Shown: positions 53,871-61,882, counted from the first letter of the stretch. The stretch is DNA of 64,000 nucleotides from Loktanella sp. Alg231-35 (GCF_900143545.1 NZ_FREV01000010.1:23271-87270); one strand, 5' to 3'. Program-made: numbers and translations. Notes: a model not told the origin generated them from the sequence alone.

Positions 53871-54035
53871 CGAGACGATGCTGAGTTTTCTCCTCCCTGA
53901 GACGCTGGCATCTCGGCGACGGTCTTTCACCTCCTCCCGAAAGTCCGCTGCCAATCCGATTTGGTAACTGCACCTCCTCCCGCAGAAGCCCTTTCAAATG
54001 AGCGGTGCCTCTCCTCCCAGAGCACCGCTCTTTTT
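53871..54035 (+). ncRNA. CcsR-like (cuckoo-type) small RNA with four CUCCUCCC loops
   Basis: Four C/T-rich loop motifs in 130 bases: CTCCTCCC at 53890-53897, CCTCCTCCC at 53930-53938 in the loop of CTTTC/GAAAG, CCTCCTCCC at 53973-53981 in the loop of CTGC/GCAG, and CTCCTCCC at 54011-54018 in the loop of GAGCGGTGC/GCACCGCTC, which is followed by TTTTT and is a Rho-independent terminator. Known: Rhodobacter CcsR RNAs have this motif in their loops, act against Shine-Dalgarno-like sites and take part in stress control. Those are usually beside a DUF1127 gene; none is here. Transcript start not located. Confidence 0.82.
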
Positions 54036-54155
54036 GTCGGATCACAGCGTTCACTCACTCCTCAACACCATGGAGCCCGCGCTCCCCCGCCGTACCGCCG
54101 CGCCAATCCTTCAGAGATCAACGTGTCGGCCGTAAACACCCGGCGCGGACCGCGG

Positions 54156-55793
54156 CTATGCGGCCTCGACGTTTTCCAGCGCGGTTTTCCAGTTCCACGG
54201 TAGGAGTTCGTGCACGCGCGAGACGGGCATGTCGGGCAGTCGTTTGAGAACGTCGGCGAGCCAGGCTTGAGGGTCGATGTCGTTCATTTTTGCGGTGACG
54301 ATCAGGGTGTACATGAAGGCTGCGCGGTCGCCTCCGCGCTCAGATCCGGCGAAGAGCCAGCTTTTGCGGCCTAGAGCCACGCCGCGCAGGGCGCGTTCGG
54401 CTGCGTTGTTGGTGAGGCAAATCTGCCCATCGTCGAGGAAAGCCGTGAATGCCTCCCATCGGCCCGCTTTTTGGATCATGTAGTTGATGGCTTTAGCGAC
54501 GGGGTTGTGCTTGGACATCCGCGCCCTTTGCTCAACAAACCAGGCGTGCAAAGCCTCGACCAGGGGCCGCGACAGGGTTTGGCGGGCGGCGTGACGATCC
54601 TCGGTGCTCAGCCCGTTTATGTCACGCTCGATGTCAAAGATCGCGTCGATCCGTTGCACGGCTTCGAGCGCAATGGGCGAGATGTCATGGGCAGGTTTGT
54701 TTTTGCGCACGTTCCCACGGATGTCGGCCAGCTCAAAGAATTTGCGGCGCGCGTGGGCCCAACAAAATGCGCGGGTCGCCGGGCCGGGATCGCGATCCTG
54801 CAGATACAAGCCGTTGTAGCCCGTATAGACGTCTGATTGCAGCACACCCTGCCATCCGGCGAGGTGTTTTTCCGGGTGCTGACCTTCGCGGTCGCGCGAG
54901 AAGTAGAACAAAGCTGCAGGTGGAGCGCCGCCGTCAAATGAACGATCGTCGCGCACATAGGTCCATAATCGCGCTGTTTTGGTGCCGCCCCGGGCGAGCA
55001 ATGGGACGGTGGTGTCATCCCCATGAAGGCGACTTGCGCTCAGCACATGATTTCCGATCAGAGTGTGGATGGGGGCCAAGGCAACAGTGGCATGGCCGAT
55101 CAAATCGGCCAAAGTGGACAGGCTGATGTCCACACCTTCGCGGGCGAAGCGTTCCGCCTGGCGGTTCAGCGGCTGATGCTGGCCGAACTTTTCAAAGGCC
55201 ACCATGGCAATCAGGCTGGGACCTGCCCAACCGCGCGGGATGGTGTGGAACGGGGCGGGAGGCTGGCTGATCTTTTCACATGTTCGGCAAGTGAACTTTT
55301 CGCGAACTGTCTGAATGACTTTCCACTGGCGCGGAATGACCTCGAGCGTGTCGGTGACATCCTCTCCCATCTTCACGATCCGATCCGACCCGCAGCAGGT
55401 GCATTGAGTGGGAGCCTCAACCACCACACGTTCGCGCGGCAAATGCTCGGGGAAAGGTTTGCGGGACGGTTTGCGGCGGGTGAAGGATGTGACGGTGGTT
55501 TGCGCGTCGGGCGCGACCAGCCCAGCCGCCAGCGCATCCTCAGTTGCAGCCGCTTCCAACTCCTCGAGCTGCAATTCCAGCTGGTCGAGCAAGCGTGCGC
55601 TGCGTTCTGAAGATTTGCCGTACTTGTCACGGCGCAGCTTGGCGATCTCAAGTTTCAGCTCTTTGATCATCGCCTCGGAACAGGAAACGACCGCACGGGT
55701 CTGCGTCAACTCGCTTTCCGCGGCTTGAGCGCGGGCTTGCGCTGCAACCAGGGCAGCGCGTAATCTGGCGAGTTCAGAAGCGACATCCGACAT
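54156..55793 (-). CDS. tnpC: IS66 transposase (TnpC)
   Basis: A 545-residue DDE transposase. N-terminal coiled coil (1-70), a zinc-finger with CTCCGS and CRTCEK, catalytic Asp in RLHGDDTTVPLL, Asp in SDVYTGYNGLY and Glu in NAAERALRGVALGRK near 475. Intact, normal length for the family. Confidence 0.95.
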   Translation of the reverse strand: MSDVASELARLRAALVAAQARAQAAESELTQTRAVVSCSEAMIKELKLEIAKLRRDKYGKSSERSARLLDQLELQLEELEAAATEDALAAGLVAPDAQTTVTSFTRRKPSRKPFPEHLPRERVVVEAPTQCTCCGSDRIVKMGEDVTDTLEVIPRQWKVIQTVREKFTCRTCEKISQPPAPFHTIPRGWAGPSLIAMVAFEKFGQHQPLNRQAERFAREGVDISLSTLADLIGHATVALAPIHTLIGNHVLSASRLHGDDTTVPLLARGGTKTARLWTYVRDDRSFDGGAPPAALFYFSRDREGQHPEKHLAGWQGVLQSDVYTGYNGLYLQDRDPGPATRAFCWAHARRKFFELADIRGNVRKNKPAHDISPIALEAVQRIDAIFDIERDINGLSTEDRHAARQTLSRPLVEALHAWFVEQRARMSKHNPVAKAINYMIQKAGRWEAFTAFLDDGQICLTNNAAERALRGVALGRKSWLFAGSERGGDRAAFMYTLIVTAKMNDIDPQAWLADVLKRLPDMPVSRVHELLPWNWKTALENVEAA

Positions 55794-55852
55794 AGCGAAT
55801 ATCTACCATCCGGGCGCAGCAGGTGCCAACAAAAACAGACCGTTTTTGTAAT

Positions 55853-56203
55853 TTATCCAGCCTTTGCAGGGCGTTGTGTCCAGCGTGGATTACGCCAATC
55901 TATGCCCTCAAGCAAATAGCCCAGCTGCGCCGCAGAAATCGCCACAGCCTCGCCAGATCCGCTTGTCGGCCAGATGAATTTGCCCGCCTCAAGTCGCTTG
56001 AGATACAGTGATGTGCCGACGCCATCGTGCCAGAGGATCTTGACCAGATCGCCTTTTCGACCCCGAAAGCAGAAGATTTCGCCCGCATAAGGATCACGCC
56101 CCAAACCCTGCTGAACCTGCAGCGCCAATGTATTCATCCCACGCCGCATGTCCGTGACACCGCCCGCAATCCAAACCTTCACACCTGCCGGAAACGCTAT
56201 CAT
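55853..56203 (-). CDS. tnpB: IS66 accessory protein (TnpB/Orf2)
   Basis: A 116-residue protein with the Orf2 pattern VWIAGGVTDMRRGMNTLALQV, IFCFRGRKGDLVKILWHDG and LYLKRLEAGKFIWP. It is needed for IS66 transposition. It overlaps tnpA by four bases. Intact. Confidence 0.93.
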   Translation of the reverse strand: MIAFPAGVKVWIAGGVTDMRRGMNTLALQVQQGLGRDPYAGEIFCFRGRKGDLVKILWHDGVGTSLYLKRLEAGKFIWPTSGSGEAVAISAAQLGYLLEGIDWRNPRWTQRPAKAG

Positions 56204-56589
56204 GCCAGCCCCCGCAAAAGACGCGCGGCGGCATCCATATCAAATCCCGCCGGGATCGTGAGCCGATAATGCTGCCCCACCTCAACCACCAGATCGGGGC
56301 AGGCATCGGCGGACCTCGCCTGATCCTCTGCCCTTTCCAGCGTCTCCTGTGTTACCACAACCTGAGAAAATTCCGCGCGGCCTTCAAACAGCCCCGCCTT
56401 GTACCGAGCCCGCCAATCCCACAGCTGAGACGTTGAAATTCCATGCCGGCGCGCCAACTGCGCCTGCACGACGCCGTCCTCAAAACTCTCCTGAACGATC
56501 TTCAGCTTTTCGTCATCGGTCCGATGACGACGCCCAGTTTTAGCGTTGGAAACGGCTTGCTTGCGGGGCGTGGGTTTGGTGCTGCTCAT
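56200..56589 (-). CDS. tnpA: IS66 accessory protein (TnpA/Orf1)
   Basis: A 129-residue helix-turn-helix protein: RRHRTDDEKLKIVQESFEDGVVQAQLARRHGISTSQLWDWRARY. First gene of the IS66 set. Intact. Confidence 0.92.
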   Translation of the reverse strand: MSSTKPTPRKQAVSNAKTGRRHRTDDEKLKIVQESFEDGVVQAQLARRHGISTSQLWDWRARYKAGLFEGRAEFSQVVVTQETLERAEDQARSADACPDLVVEVGQHYRLTIPAGFDMDAAARLLRGLA

Positions 56590-56988
56590 GACCGCAACCC
56601 CTACAAAATCTCACATCACCAGAAAAGACGGCCCTCGCCGGAGGCGTACTGTCGGCCACTGGCTGGTTGCCAATGACAAGCCGCGCAAGACCGCGATCAA
56701 ACTTGTCGCGGTTTGCCCCGACATAGAGCGCGACCTCTGTTTGTGTTGCGATGAGTTCTCGCAACCGGGCCATTGCGCGGTTTCCCAACGCGCGTTCTGC
56801 TGCGCAGCCGGCGCGATAAGTCTCGGGCGTGTCGTATCCAACAAGGCGAAAGCGTTTCCCTTCGATGTCGATCGTGTCACCATCCACAACGTAGATCGAT
56901 CCACTCTCGATCATCTGAGGAGGTTTCGGTATCGCCTCACTCAATAGATAGATTACACCCAAAACGACGGCGAGCAGCCCAACAAACT

Positions 56989-57666
56989 TCACACCTGAGT
57001 CTCGACTGGATCGGTGCGATGCTCCTCGCCTTTCAGAGCAATCCTCATCTCTTCTGCTGGGAAGGGCTTGAGCAAGCTAAACGCATCTTCTTCAGAGCCA
57101 TGCAACCAAGCTTCATAGTCCTGCGGCTTCAAAATGACCGGCATCCGACTGGGATGAATCTTCGCGGTGAACTCGTTGGCCGTTGTAGTCATCATGGTGT
57201 GTGTCTCGCAGGTCTCCGGCCTGTCCTTGGTTTCGTACTTCGATGTCTGCCAGAGGCCCGCCATCGCAAATGGAGGCCGCGGGACGGTACCATTCATGGC
57301 AAACCAGTGGAACACCTGCGGATTGCCACCGGGCGGCCATTCGCAATATGAACTGGCCGGGATCAGGCATCGGCGTTCCTTGAAGCTAAACCGCCAGAAG
57401 AAAGAAGATTGAACCTTATCTGCGCGTGCGTTGTTCACAACGCGCGGTGCAATCACATTGCCGGTTTTCTTTGACTTGTTGGTGGCACGGAACCCCCAGC
57501 TGGTCTCTACCAGCTCGCGATCGCCGCTCGCGTCGAGCCGCACGATAGGGCCGGGGTATTTGGGATAGATGCCGGCACGCGGCTCGGCATTGCCGATCCG
57601 ATCCATGCCTGGACGGATGTCGAAAAGCTGCCGCATCGCTTCAACAGCTGTGGTATTTGAGTACAA
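56989..57666 (-). CDS. HMCES/YedK-like SOS-response protein lacking its catalytic Cys2 start
   Basis: A 225-residue open frame of the HMCES family, which covalently caps abasic sites through Cys2. Seen: NNARADKV with the Asn, CLIPASSYCEWP with the Glu, and TANEFTAKIHPSRMPVIL with the His. The family start MCNLYS is recognisable one codon further up as AGG-TGT-AAT-TTG-TAC: the ATG expected before Cys2 is AGG. The first usable start is the TTG at 57666, which drops Cys2. It begins one base after the stop of the upstream gene, with GAGG seven bases before. Likely a crippled copy, or a sequence error. Confidence 0.75.
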   Translation of the reverse strand: MYSNTTAVEAMRQLFDIRPGMDRIGNAEPRAGIYPKYPGPIVRLDASGDRELVETSWGFRATNKSKKTGNVIAPRVVNNARADKVQSSFFWRFSFKERRCLIPASSYCEWPPGGNPQVFHWFAMNGTVPRPPFAMAGLWQTSKYETKDRPETCETHTMMTTTANEFTAKIHPSRMPVILKPQDYEAWLHGSEEDAFSLLKPFPAEEMRIALKGEEHRTDPVETQV

Positions 57667-57667
57667 A

Positions 57668-58171
57668 TTACACCTCGTTCGTTTCGTCGGTCCCTGCCCT
57701 TGCCTCGGGTCGATAATACTGGATTTGGCACTGCCCGAATAGCATAGCGTTTGGATCTCTTGCCTTTTCGCAAACCGATTTTGCTATTTGTGTTCGTGCA
57801 TCCGGCGCATACTGGTCCCAATCTACGAGGTCACAATACCGCTTGTGGGAATACACCCCGATACGCCGACACTCCCAGCAAACAAGAATGATGGTCTTCT
57901 GCTTTAGGTCACATACTCTTGGGCAAGCGCGGATTTTCGGATTCGGGGCCATAGCCTCAAAATGAACATAACAAGAACAAAACCGCAATCGTGCCGGTTG
58001 TTTCCCCAGGTCACGTATCGTCGCTCGGATCATGGGAACCGCAGGTCTGCTGTTTGCATTGGACTGTTTGAATTGGTCGGTTGAAGGCCGCTTGTTCCAA
58101 GGCTTGGAATGACGCTTAGTTGTCTCTGCGGCGACAGCCGTTTGGGGGCGTTGCTTGGTGGGCTTTGCCAC
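57668..58171 (-). CDS. Hypothetical Cys-rich protein upstream of HMCES-like gene
   Basis: A 167-residue protein I do not recognise, starting with GTG at 58171; an internal ATG at 58033 is possible. The first 45 residues are basic and low-complexity; the rest carries spaced cysteines (RFCSCYVHFE, RACPRVCDLKQK, ILVCWECRRIGVYS) suggesting a zinc-binding fold. It ends one base before the HMCES-like start and is therefore coupled to it. Confidence 0.5.
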   Translation of the reverse strand: MAKPTKQRPQTAVAAETTKRHSKPWNKRPSTDQFKQSNANSRPAVPMIRATIRDLGKQPARLRFCSCYVHFEAMAPNPKIRACPRVCDLKQKTIILVCWECRRIGVYSHKRYCDLVDWDQYAPDARTQIAKSVCEKARDPNAMLFGQCQIQYYRPEARAGTDETNEV

Positions 58172-58323
58172 CTGTCTGGCACCATCCCGTCCACCGAAAA
58201 CTGAGCACCCAGGTTCTCATCTGCTTCCTTTGATCGTGTTTCTCAAACGGAACATCGCTCAGCCCGCTCTTTGCGACCGGCTGCGGCTGCGCCTCCACCT
58301 TCAATCAAAAAAGCGGTTTCCCA

Positions 58324-58356
58324 TTTCTTATAAGATGTTATACAACTTATAAGAAA
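58324..58356. promoter_or_regulatory. Inverted repeat with CTTATAAG cores upstream of ssb
   Basis: TTTCTTATAAG (58324-58334) and CTTATAAGAAA (58346-58356) form a perfect 11-bp inverted repeat with 11 bases between. Each arm carries the palindromic octamer CTTATAAG, also present at 43098 and 44046. A plasmid-encoded repressor site is likely. Confidence 0.6.
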
Positions 58357-58443
58357 TATGAGCCCTCCCCTTTTTGGGTTGATCGCATCGCAGTCTGGCA
58401 TGGCCGTTTTTTATCGAAACACTAACACAAAGGAACCAAAACA

Positions 58444-58791
58444 ATGAGAACCTTCGCAGAATTTCAAATCATCGGACGGGTTGGCAAGACAAAAGTAGTT
58501 GGCAACACCCTCCGCATCAGCATCGCCGCCGAATACGGCCGCAAAGACGACAAAGGCGAGTTCCAATCCAAGCCCTACTGGAACGAAGTGACCCTCTTCA
58601 ACGAGAACGTCATCAAATGGGCCAAGGAAAACGTGCAGACCGGCGATATCGTCCACGCACGCGGCACCCTTCGCCAGACACAGTGGGAAAACAACTCAGG
58701 TGGCACCGAATATGGGATGACACTTGCAGCTGAAGACTTTGACGACTTCACCCACGACGAACGCCGTCGCGCTGCCGCCAACAACAGTTAA
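58444..58791 (+). CDS. ssb: Single-stranded DNA-binding protein
   Basis: A 115-residue OB-fold protein: FAEFQIIGRVGKTKVVGNTLRISIAAEYGRKD, SKPYWNEVTLFNENVIKWAKENVQTGDIVHARGTLRQTQWEN. It is short and has no acidic C-terminal tip typical of chromosomal SSB. AAAGGAACC precedes the ATG. Plasmid SSBs protect incoming single-stranded DNA during conjugation. Confidence 0.88.
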   Translation: MRTFAEFQIIGRVGKTKVVGNTLRISIAAEYGRKDDKGEFQSKPYWNEVTLFNENVIKWAKENVQTGDIVHARGTLRQTQWENNSGGTEYGMTLAAEDFDDFTHDERRRAAANNS

Positions 58792-58800
58792 CGAGCAGAA

Positions 58801-58820
58801 GGCGGGTCAAAAGACCCGCC
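58801..58820 (+). terminator. Hairpin after ssb
   Basis: GGCGGGTC-aaaa-GACCCGCC is a perfect 8-bp stem ten bases after the ssb stop. There is no T tract, so termination is uncertain. Confidence 0.5.
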
Positions 58821-58945
58821 GCCACCTCGGGCTCAAAAGTCAGCTGGACAATACCGGTTGCTGACAATGGGGAATAAGGATTGGACATTCCGGTCGGCCC
58901 TCCCCACCCTTCTCAAAGACATCAATGCCGCGAAAGGACGCTCAA

Positions 58946-59290
58946 ATGACCTACCACGACAAACCAACATCGCGTCATAACCTTCCGGCACGCCGCCTGA
59001 CAGAAACACGCAAAGTCACCACAGCAGAAGGTCATACAATCCACCTTTCTATTGGCTTTGACCCGAAAGAAGACGGTCGGCCACGTGAAGTGTTTTATTC
59101 GGCCGGCTTCAAGTCTGGTTCTCAGCTCGAGTTCCAGGTGCAGGACGACTGCGTGTTGATATCTTTGCTCCTGCAGCATGGTCATCGTCCGTCAGATATT
59201 GCTAAATCCCTTGCCCGTTCTGAGCAGCCAGATCGTAAGATTGCCTACGCCAGCATTGTCGGCCTCATTTTGGAAGAACTGGCGCAGTGA
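58946..59290 (+). CDS. TSCPD-like domain protein
   Basis: A 114-residue protein whose core GRPREVFYSAGFKSGSQLEFQVQDDCVLISLLLQHGHRPSDIAKSLARS resembles the C-terminal TSCPD domain of ribonucleotide reductases, found as single-domain proteins on alphaproteobacterial plasmids. The Cys of the domain name is kept once (DDCVL). The ATG at 58946 follows AAAGGACGC. Function unknown. Confidence 0.65.
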   Translation: MTYHDKPTSRHNLPARRLTETRKVTTAEGHTIHLSIGFDPKEDGRPREVFYSAGFKSGSQLEFQVQDDCVLISLLLQHGHRPSDIAKSLARSEQPDRKIAYASIVGLILEELAQ

Positions 59291-59321
59291 CGAGGTCGCC
59301 AGTTTCAGAAGGTCAAATTCC

Positions 59322-59891
59322 ATGACAAATATTATCGATTTTGACGCCCGGAAGCGAAAAGCTGGACGGGTCTACTGTCCACCACTCGACATATATTTTC
59401 CGGCGCTCGTGAAAATTACACAGACGTTCCCGAAGGACTTTGATTTTGCGGCTGTTGGGATCACGCCGCGACAACAATCCGTTGTTCATACCTTTGAAGA
59501 CAGCAAAACCTTGCATCCCTATATGACCGAAGAGGAAGCGGTGAGGTGTCTTGCGGACGGCGATCCGTTTTCACTCGTGATGCGCCATCATAAAGATTTG
59601 GATTCCACGTCAGTCTACCGTGCCAGCTTGTACGATTTTGGGATTGATCCCGCGATGTCGTTTACGGTTGTGTCCGCGCAAGAAGGGTACTTCACCTTGT
59701 TGACACGCCCTTTGACTGGAGGGCAACCAACGCCAACGATAACATACGCTGCCGAGTTTGCGGATCCGGAAAGCCCCGTTGGAATGAACGAATGGCTGAT
59801 GTCGATTGGTCCAGATGGCACCTATTACGAAGAAAAAAGCCGCGCTGGTGACGATACGGATTTGTCTTTGTTGCTGCCGCATTTTGACTAG
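59322..59891 (+). CDS. Conserved hypothetical protein
   Basis: A 189-residue protein I do not recognise. It begins MTNIIDFDARKRKAGRVYCPPLDIYFPALVKI and has a mixed alpha/beta look with an acidic C-terminus (SRAGDDTDLSLLLPHFD). The ATG at 59322 follows AAGGTC. It lies 31 bases after the TSCPD-like gene and is probably co-transcribed. Confidence 0.55.
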   Translation: MTNIIDFDARKRKAGRVYCPPLDIYFPALVKITQTFPKDFDFAAVGITPRQQSVVHTFEDSKTLHPYMTEEEAVRCLADGDPFSLVMRHHKDLDSTSVYRASLYDFGIDPAMSFTVVSAQEGYFTLLTRPLTGGQPTPTITYAAEFADPESPVGMNEWLMSIGPDGTYYEEKSRAGDDTDLSLLLPHFD

Positions 59892-60047
59892 CCATATGGC
59901 CCCTGCCCTTCCTGTCGTCAGCGCATCGCGCCCTACAGACGACCGCCGATAAACCGGCTTTCGCCCGGAACATGCACCACCTTCCCGCCTTGCGAACATC
60001 CGCCCCGCACACCGTCTCTTTCAGAGCCGCTTTGCGATGCGTTCGCA

Positions 60048-60318
60048 TAGTTGGGTGAGGTGCCGATGATCCGCCCTGACGGGTTTTGATCGCTGGGGCG
60101 GGATCTGCGATCCTGAATCTTCTTTCTGTTCCCTTGGGGTTCGCGCTTTGCGCGATACGCCGCTGCAGGAACGTTGCTTTAGAACCCGCCGGGTTCTCGC
60201 GCACGCAACCAAAATAGACCTCCCCCGTGTCCTCGGCTGACGCCTGCGGGCCGCACCAGGTCGGTCGATTTGGGTGGCGTTTGCTCACTCCGGGCACTTC
60301 GCCAGTGAGTCAGGTTTT
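60048..60318 (+). repeat. Folded upstream module B (homologous to modules A and C)
   Basis: Same arrangement as module A: GGATC-tgc-GATCC (60111-60123 region), GAACCC-gcc-GGGTTC (60182-60196), GTGTCCTCGGC...CGCCTGCGGGCCGCACCA (60227-60258) closed by GACCT/AGGTC, and CTCACT...AGTGAG (60284-60311). It ends about 85 bases before the 135-aa gene. The 150 bases before it (59892-60047) hold no gene. Confidence 0.75.
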
Positions 60319-60402
60319 CAGGAGCAGGCGCATTCTGCGCTGTCCAAAAAACCCGAACCAATGGGGCCTAGACCCCACGGTCACCACGAAGGAAAACCCG
60401 AC

Positions 60403-60807
60403 ATGCCACTCCCAAATCTCGTGCATACGAAACGCTTAACTAATACCAATATCCGCGAACTGAGCGTCTATTACGACAAAGGCGGATTGAATTATTGGAA
60501 CCATTCCCAGAAGCCAAAGGGCATCTACTTTTCGACCGGTCTATATGAGCAGGTTCCGGGGTCAGGTATCAAGTCTTGGAAGACGGGACAAAAAGGCGAC
60601 GGGTATATCCTTGTAACGCCTCTTGAGCGCTACAGCCGCAAGGCCCTACGTCTTGTTCGTGAGCGTGTGGAAAAACACGCCGATCAAATCCACACAATGT
60701 TTGAGCAAGGCGGCGACGTGGAAAACCTCAAAGCCTTGTTGCGACGCGAAGCCTTCACGCCCGTTGTCACATCGGCAAATGCCGAAACCGCAGAAGCGGA
60801 GGCCTAA
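60403..60807 (+). CDS. Conserved hypothetical protein downstream of module B
   Basis: A 134-residue protein I do not recognise: NIRELSVYYDKGGLNYWNHSQKPKGIYFSTGLYEQVPGSGIKSWKTG in the N-terminal half, a helical C-terminal half and an Ala/Glu-rich tail. The ATG at 60403 follows GAAGGAAAA within the shared ACCACGAAGGA leader. It is followed by the 201-residue gene three bases on, so they form an operon. Confidence 0.6.
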   Translation: MPLPNLVHTKRLTNTNIRELSVYYDKGGLNYWNHSQKPKGIYFSTGLYEQVPGSGIKSWKTGQKGDGYILVTPLERYSRKALRLVRERVEKHADQIHTMFEQGGDVENLKALLRREAFTPVVTSANAETAEAEA

Positions 60808-60810
60808 ACG

Positions 60811-61416
60811 ATGCAACAGCAAGTCACAGCCACGGTCAAAATGGTCTTCGATTGCTCAGCAGCCGAAAGCCCAAATGAACACCGAGACCGCATCGCAGAG
60901 GATATCGGACGCCTTTATGACGCCGATTCAACCACCGGCGTTGCCTGCACAGGTTTTGAAATCGAAGCCATCAAGCCGCCCGCAACATCTCGCATCCACT
61001 TCTTATGCGCGGGGTGTGGTTCCCCTGATGTGCGCGCGGACGCCTACACTGAATGGGACGTCGAAGCTGGGGCATGGGTCCTTCATTCGGTCTATGACGA
61101 CAAAACATGCGAGACATGCGGCTCAAGATGCAGTCTGGTCGAGGTTGATGAGGCCACAGGCATTGAAATTGAGGCCTTCGGGATGATCAGCGAGGGCGAA
61201 GATGCGCGTTTGGTCAAAGACGATGAAACCCCAGAATACTATGACCTGATCGTCAAGACCGTACCAAAGGAAGGGGGCGGCACGACAGACGAGACGTTCA
61301 TACTGCATGAGTTTGACGACATGGACCGCGCAGAGGTGGAAATCCGGCTTGCGGCGATGGAACAACTGTTCCCACTATCCGGCGTCGCGTTTCATTTTGG
61401 GAGGGCGGATCAATGA
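60811..61416 (+). CDS. Conserved hypothetical protein with zinc-finger-like motif
   Basis: A 201-residue acidic protein I do not recognise. A two-pair Cys motif, FLCAGCGSPDVRADAY and TCETCGSRCSL, suggests a zinc ribbon in the middle; the C-terminal third is acidic. It starts three bases after the previous gene and overlaps the next small frame by four bases (ATGA). Confidence 0.6.
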   Translation: MQQQVTATVKMVFDCSAAESPNEHRDRIAEDIGRLYDADSTTGVACTGFEIEAIKPPATSRIHFLCAGCGSPDVRADAYTEWDVEAGAWVLHSVYDDKTCETCGSRCSLVEVDEATGIEIEAFGMISEGEDARLVKDDETPEYYDLIVKTVPKEGGGTTDETFILHEFDDMDRAEVEIRLAAMEQLFPLSGVAFHFGRADQ

Positions 61417-61541
61417 ATATCCAAAACCCCGAAATCTTGGGCGATGACGAGCTGACCGCCCCGCAACTGCCCGCCTTAAAAACGGAAATCCGTTCCATCG
61501 TCGATGCCCGCAACGCGGCCTTGGCAAAAATGCAGGAATGA
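61413..61541 (+). CDS. 42-codon open frame, possibly the 5' end of a deleted gene
   Basis: Encodes MNIQNPEILGDDELTAPQ followed by a helical stretch with KTEIRSIVDARNAALAKMQE and then a stop. ATGA overlap with the upstream gene supports real translation. It is followed at once by the methyltransferase remnant in another frame, so it may be the N-terminus left by a deletion, or a complete small protein. Confidence 0.4.
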   Translation: MNIQNPEILGDDELTAPQLPALKTEIRSIVDARNAALAKMQE

Positions 61542-61547
61542 ACCAAC

Positions 61548-61833
61548 GTTCCCAGTTTATGACGCCGTGGTCATGAACCCACCCTTCTACGGCACTCACT
61601 GGATGGATCATATCCGGCACGCATGGGGTTTTGTGAAGGATGGCGGACGCCTGGTGGCCGTGCTGCCAGTCGGTGCATCTATTGCAGAGACGCCTAAGCA
61701 TCTTGCCTTCCGCAGGTGGGCGGAACGGGTCAATGGCGGTCGGGCTTGGGGGATGTTTACAGACCTTCCCCCCGAAAGCTTTGCGGAATGCGGCACCCGT
61801 ATCAACACTGTCATTTTGTCACTTCGAAAATAG
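61548..61833 (+). pseudogene. C-terminal remnant of an N6-adenine DNA methyltransferase
   Basis: About 94 codons with the catalytic motif DAVVMNPPFYGTHWMDHI, GGRLVAVLP and a final RINTVILSLRK. The NPPF motif is that of adenine methyltransferases. The S-adenosylmethionine-binding half that should precede it is missing, and no start codon with a ribosome binding site lies at the break. I read it as a truncated, non-functional copy. Confidence 0.65.
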
Positions 61834-61882
61834 GGTCCGTGGGCATCGCGATAGGCGGTGCCCGCTGAATTGGCCATTGGTA

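Larger units (their letters stand above)
54132..56649 (-). mobile_element. IS66-family insertion sequence, complete, with 8-bp target duplication
   Basis: 2518 bp. Terminal inverted repeats: GTAAACACCCGGCGCGGACC at 54132 and, inverted from 56649, GTACGCCTCCGGCGAGGGCC (about 14 of 20 identical). TGTCGGCC directly flanks both ends (54124-54131 and 56650-56657), the 8-bp duplication typical of IS66. It carries tnpA, tnpB and tnpC in order on the minus strand. Perfect duplication and intact genes point to recent insertion. Confidence 0.93.
54062..56992 (-). pseudogene. Thermonuclease (SNase) family gene split by an IS66 element
   Basis: The 5' part (56992-56650) encodes an N-terminal membrane anchor (MKFVGLLAVVLGVIYLLSEA) and SNase motifs YVVDGDTIDIEGKRFRLVGYD and RDKFDRGLARLVIG. 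Removing the IS and one copy of the 8-bp duplication rejoins the frame to the 3' part at 54131-54062, giving ...PVADTLISEGLARRYGGG and a final PWC, the usual end of the family; total about 134 residues. The start is GTG at 56992, overlapping the HMCES-like stop. The nuclease is truncated in the present sequence (about 150 residues with an IS-encoded tail). Confidence 0.85.

Noticed and set aside
60623..61186. 187-codon plus-strand frame
   Set aside because: It overlaps two better-supported genes in another frame and is rich in Ser/Lys/Pro without any domain.
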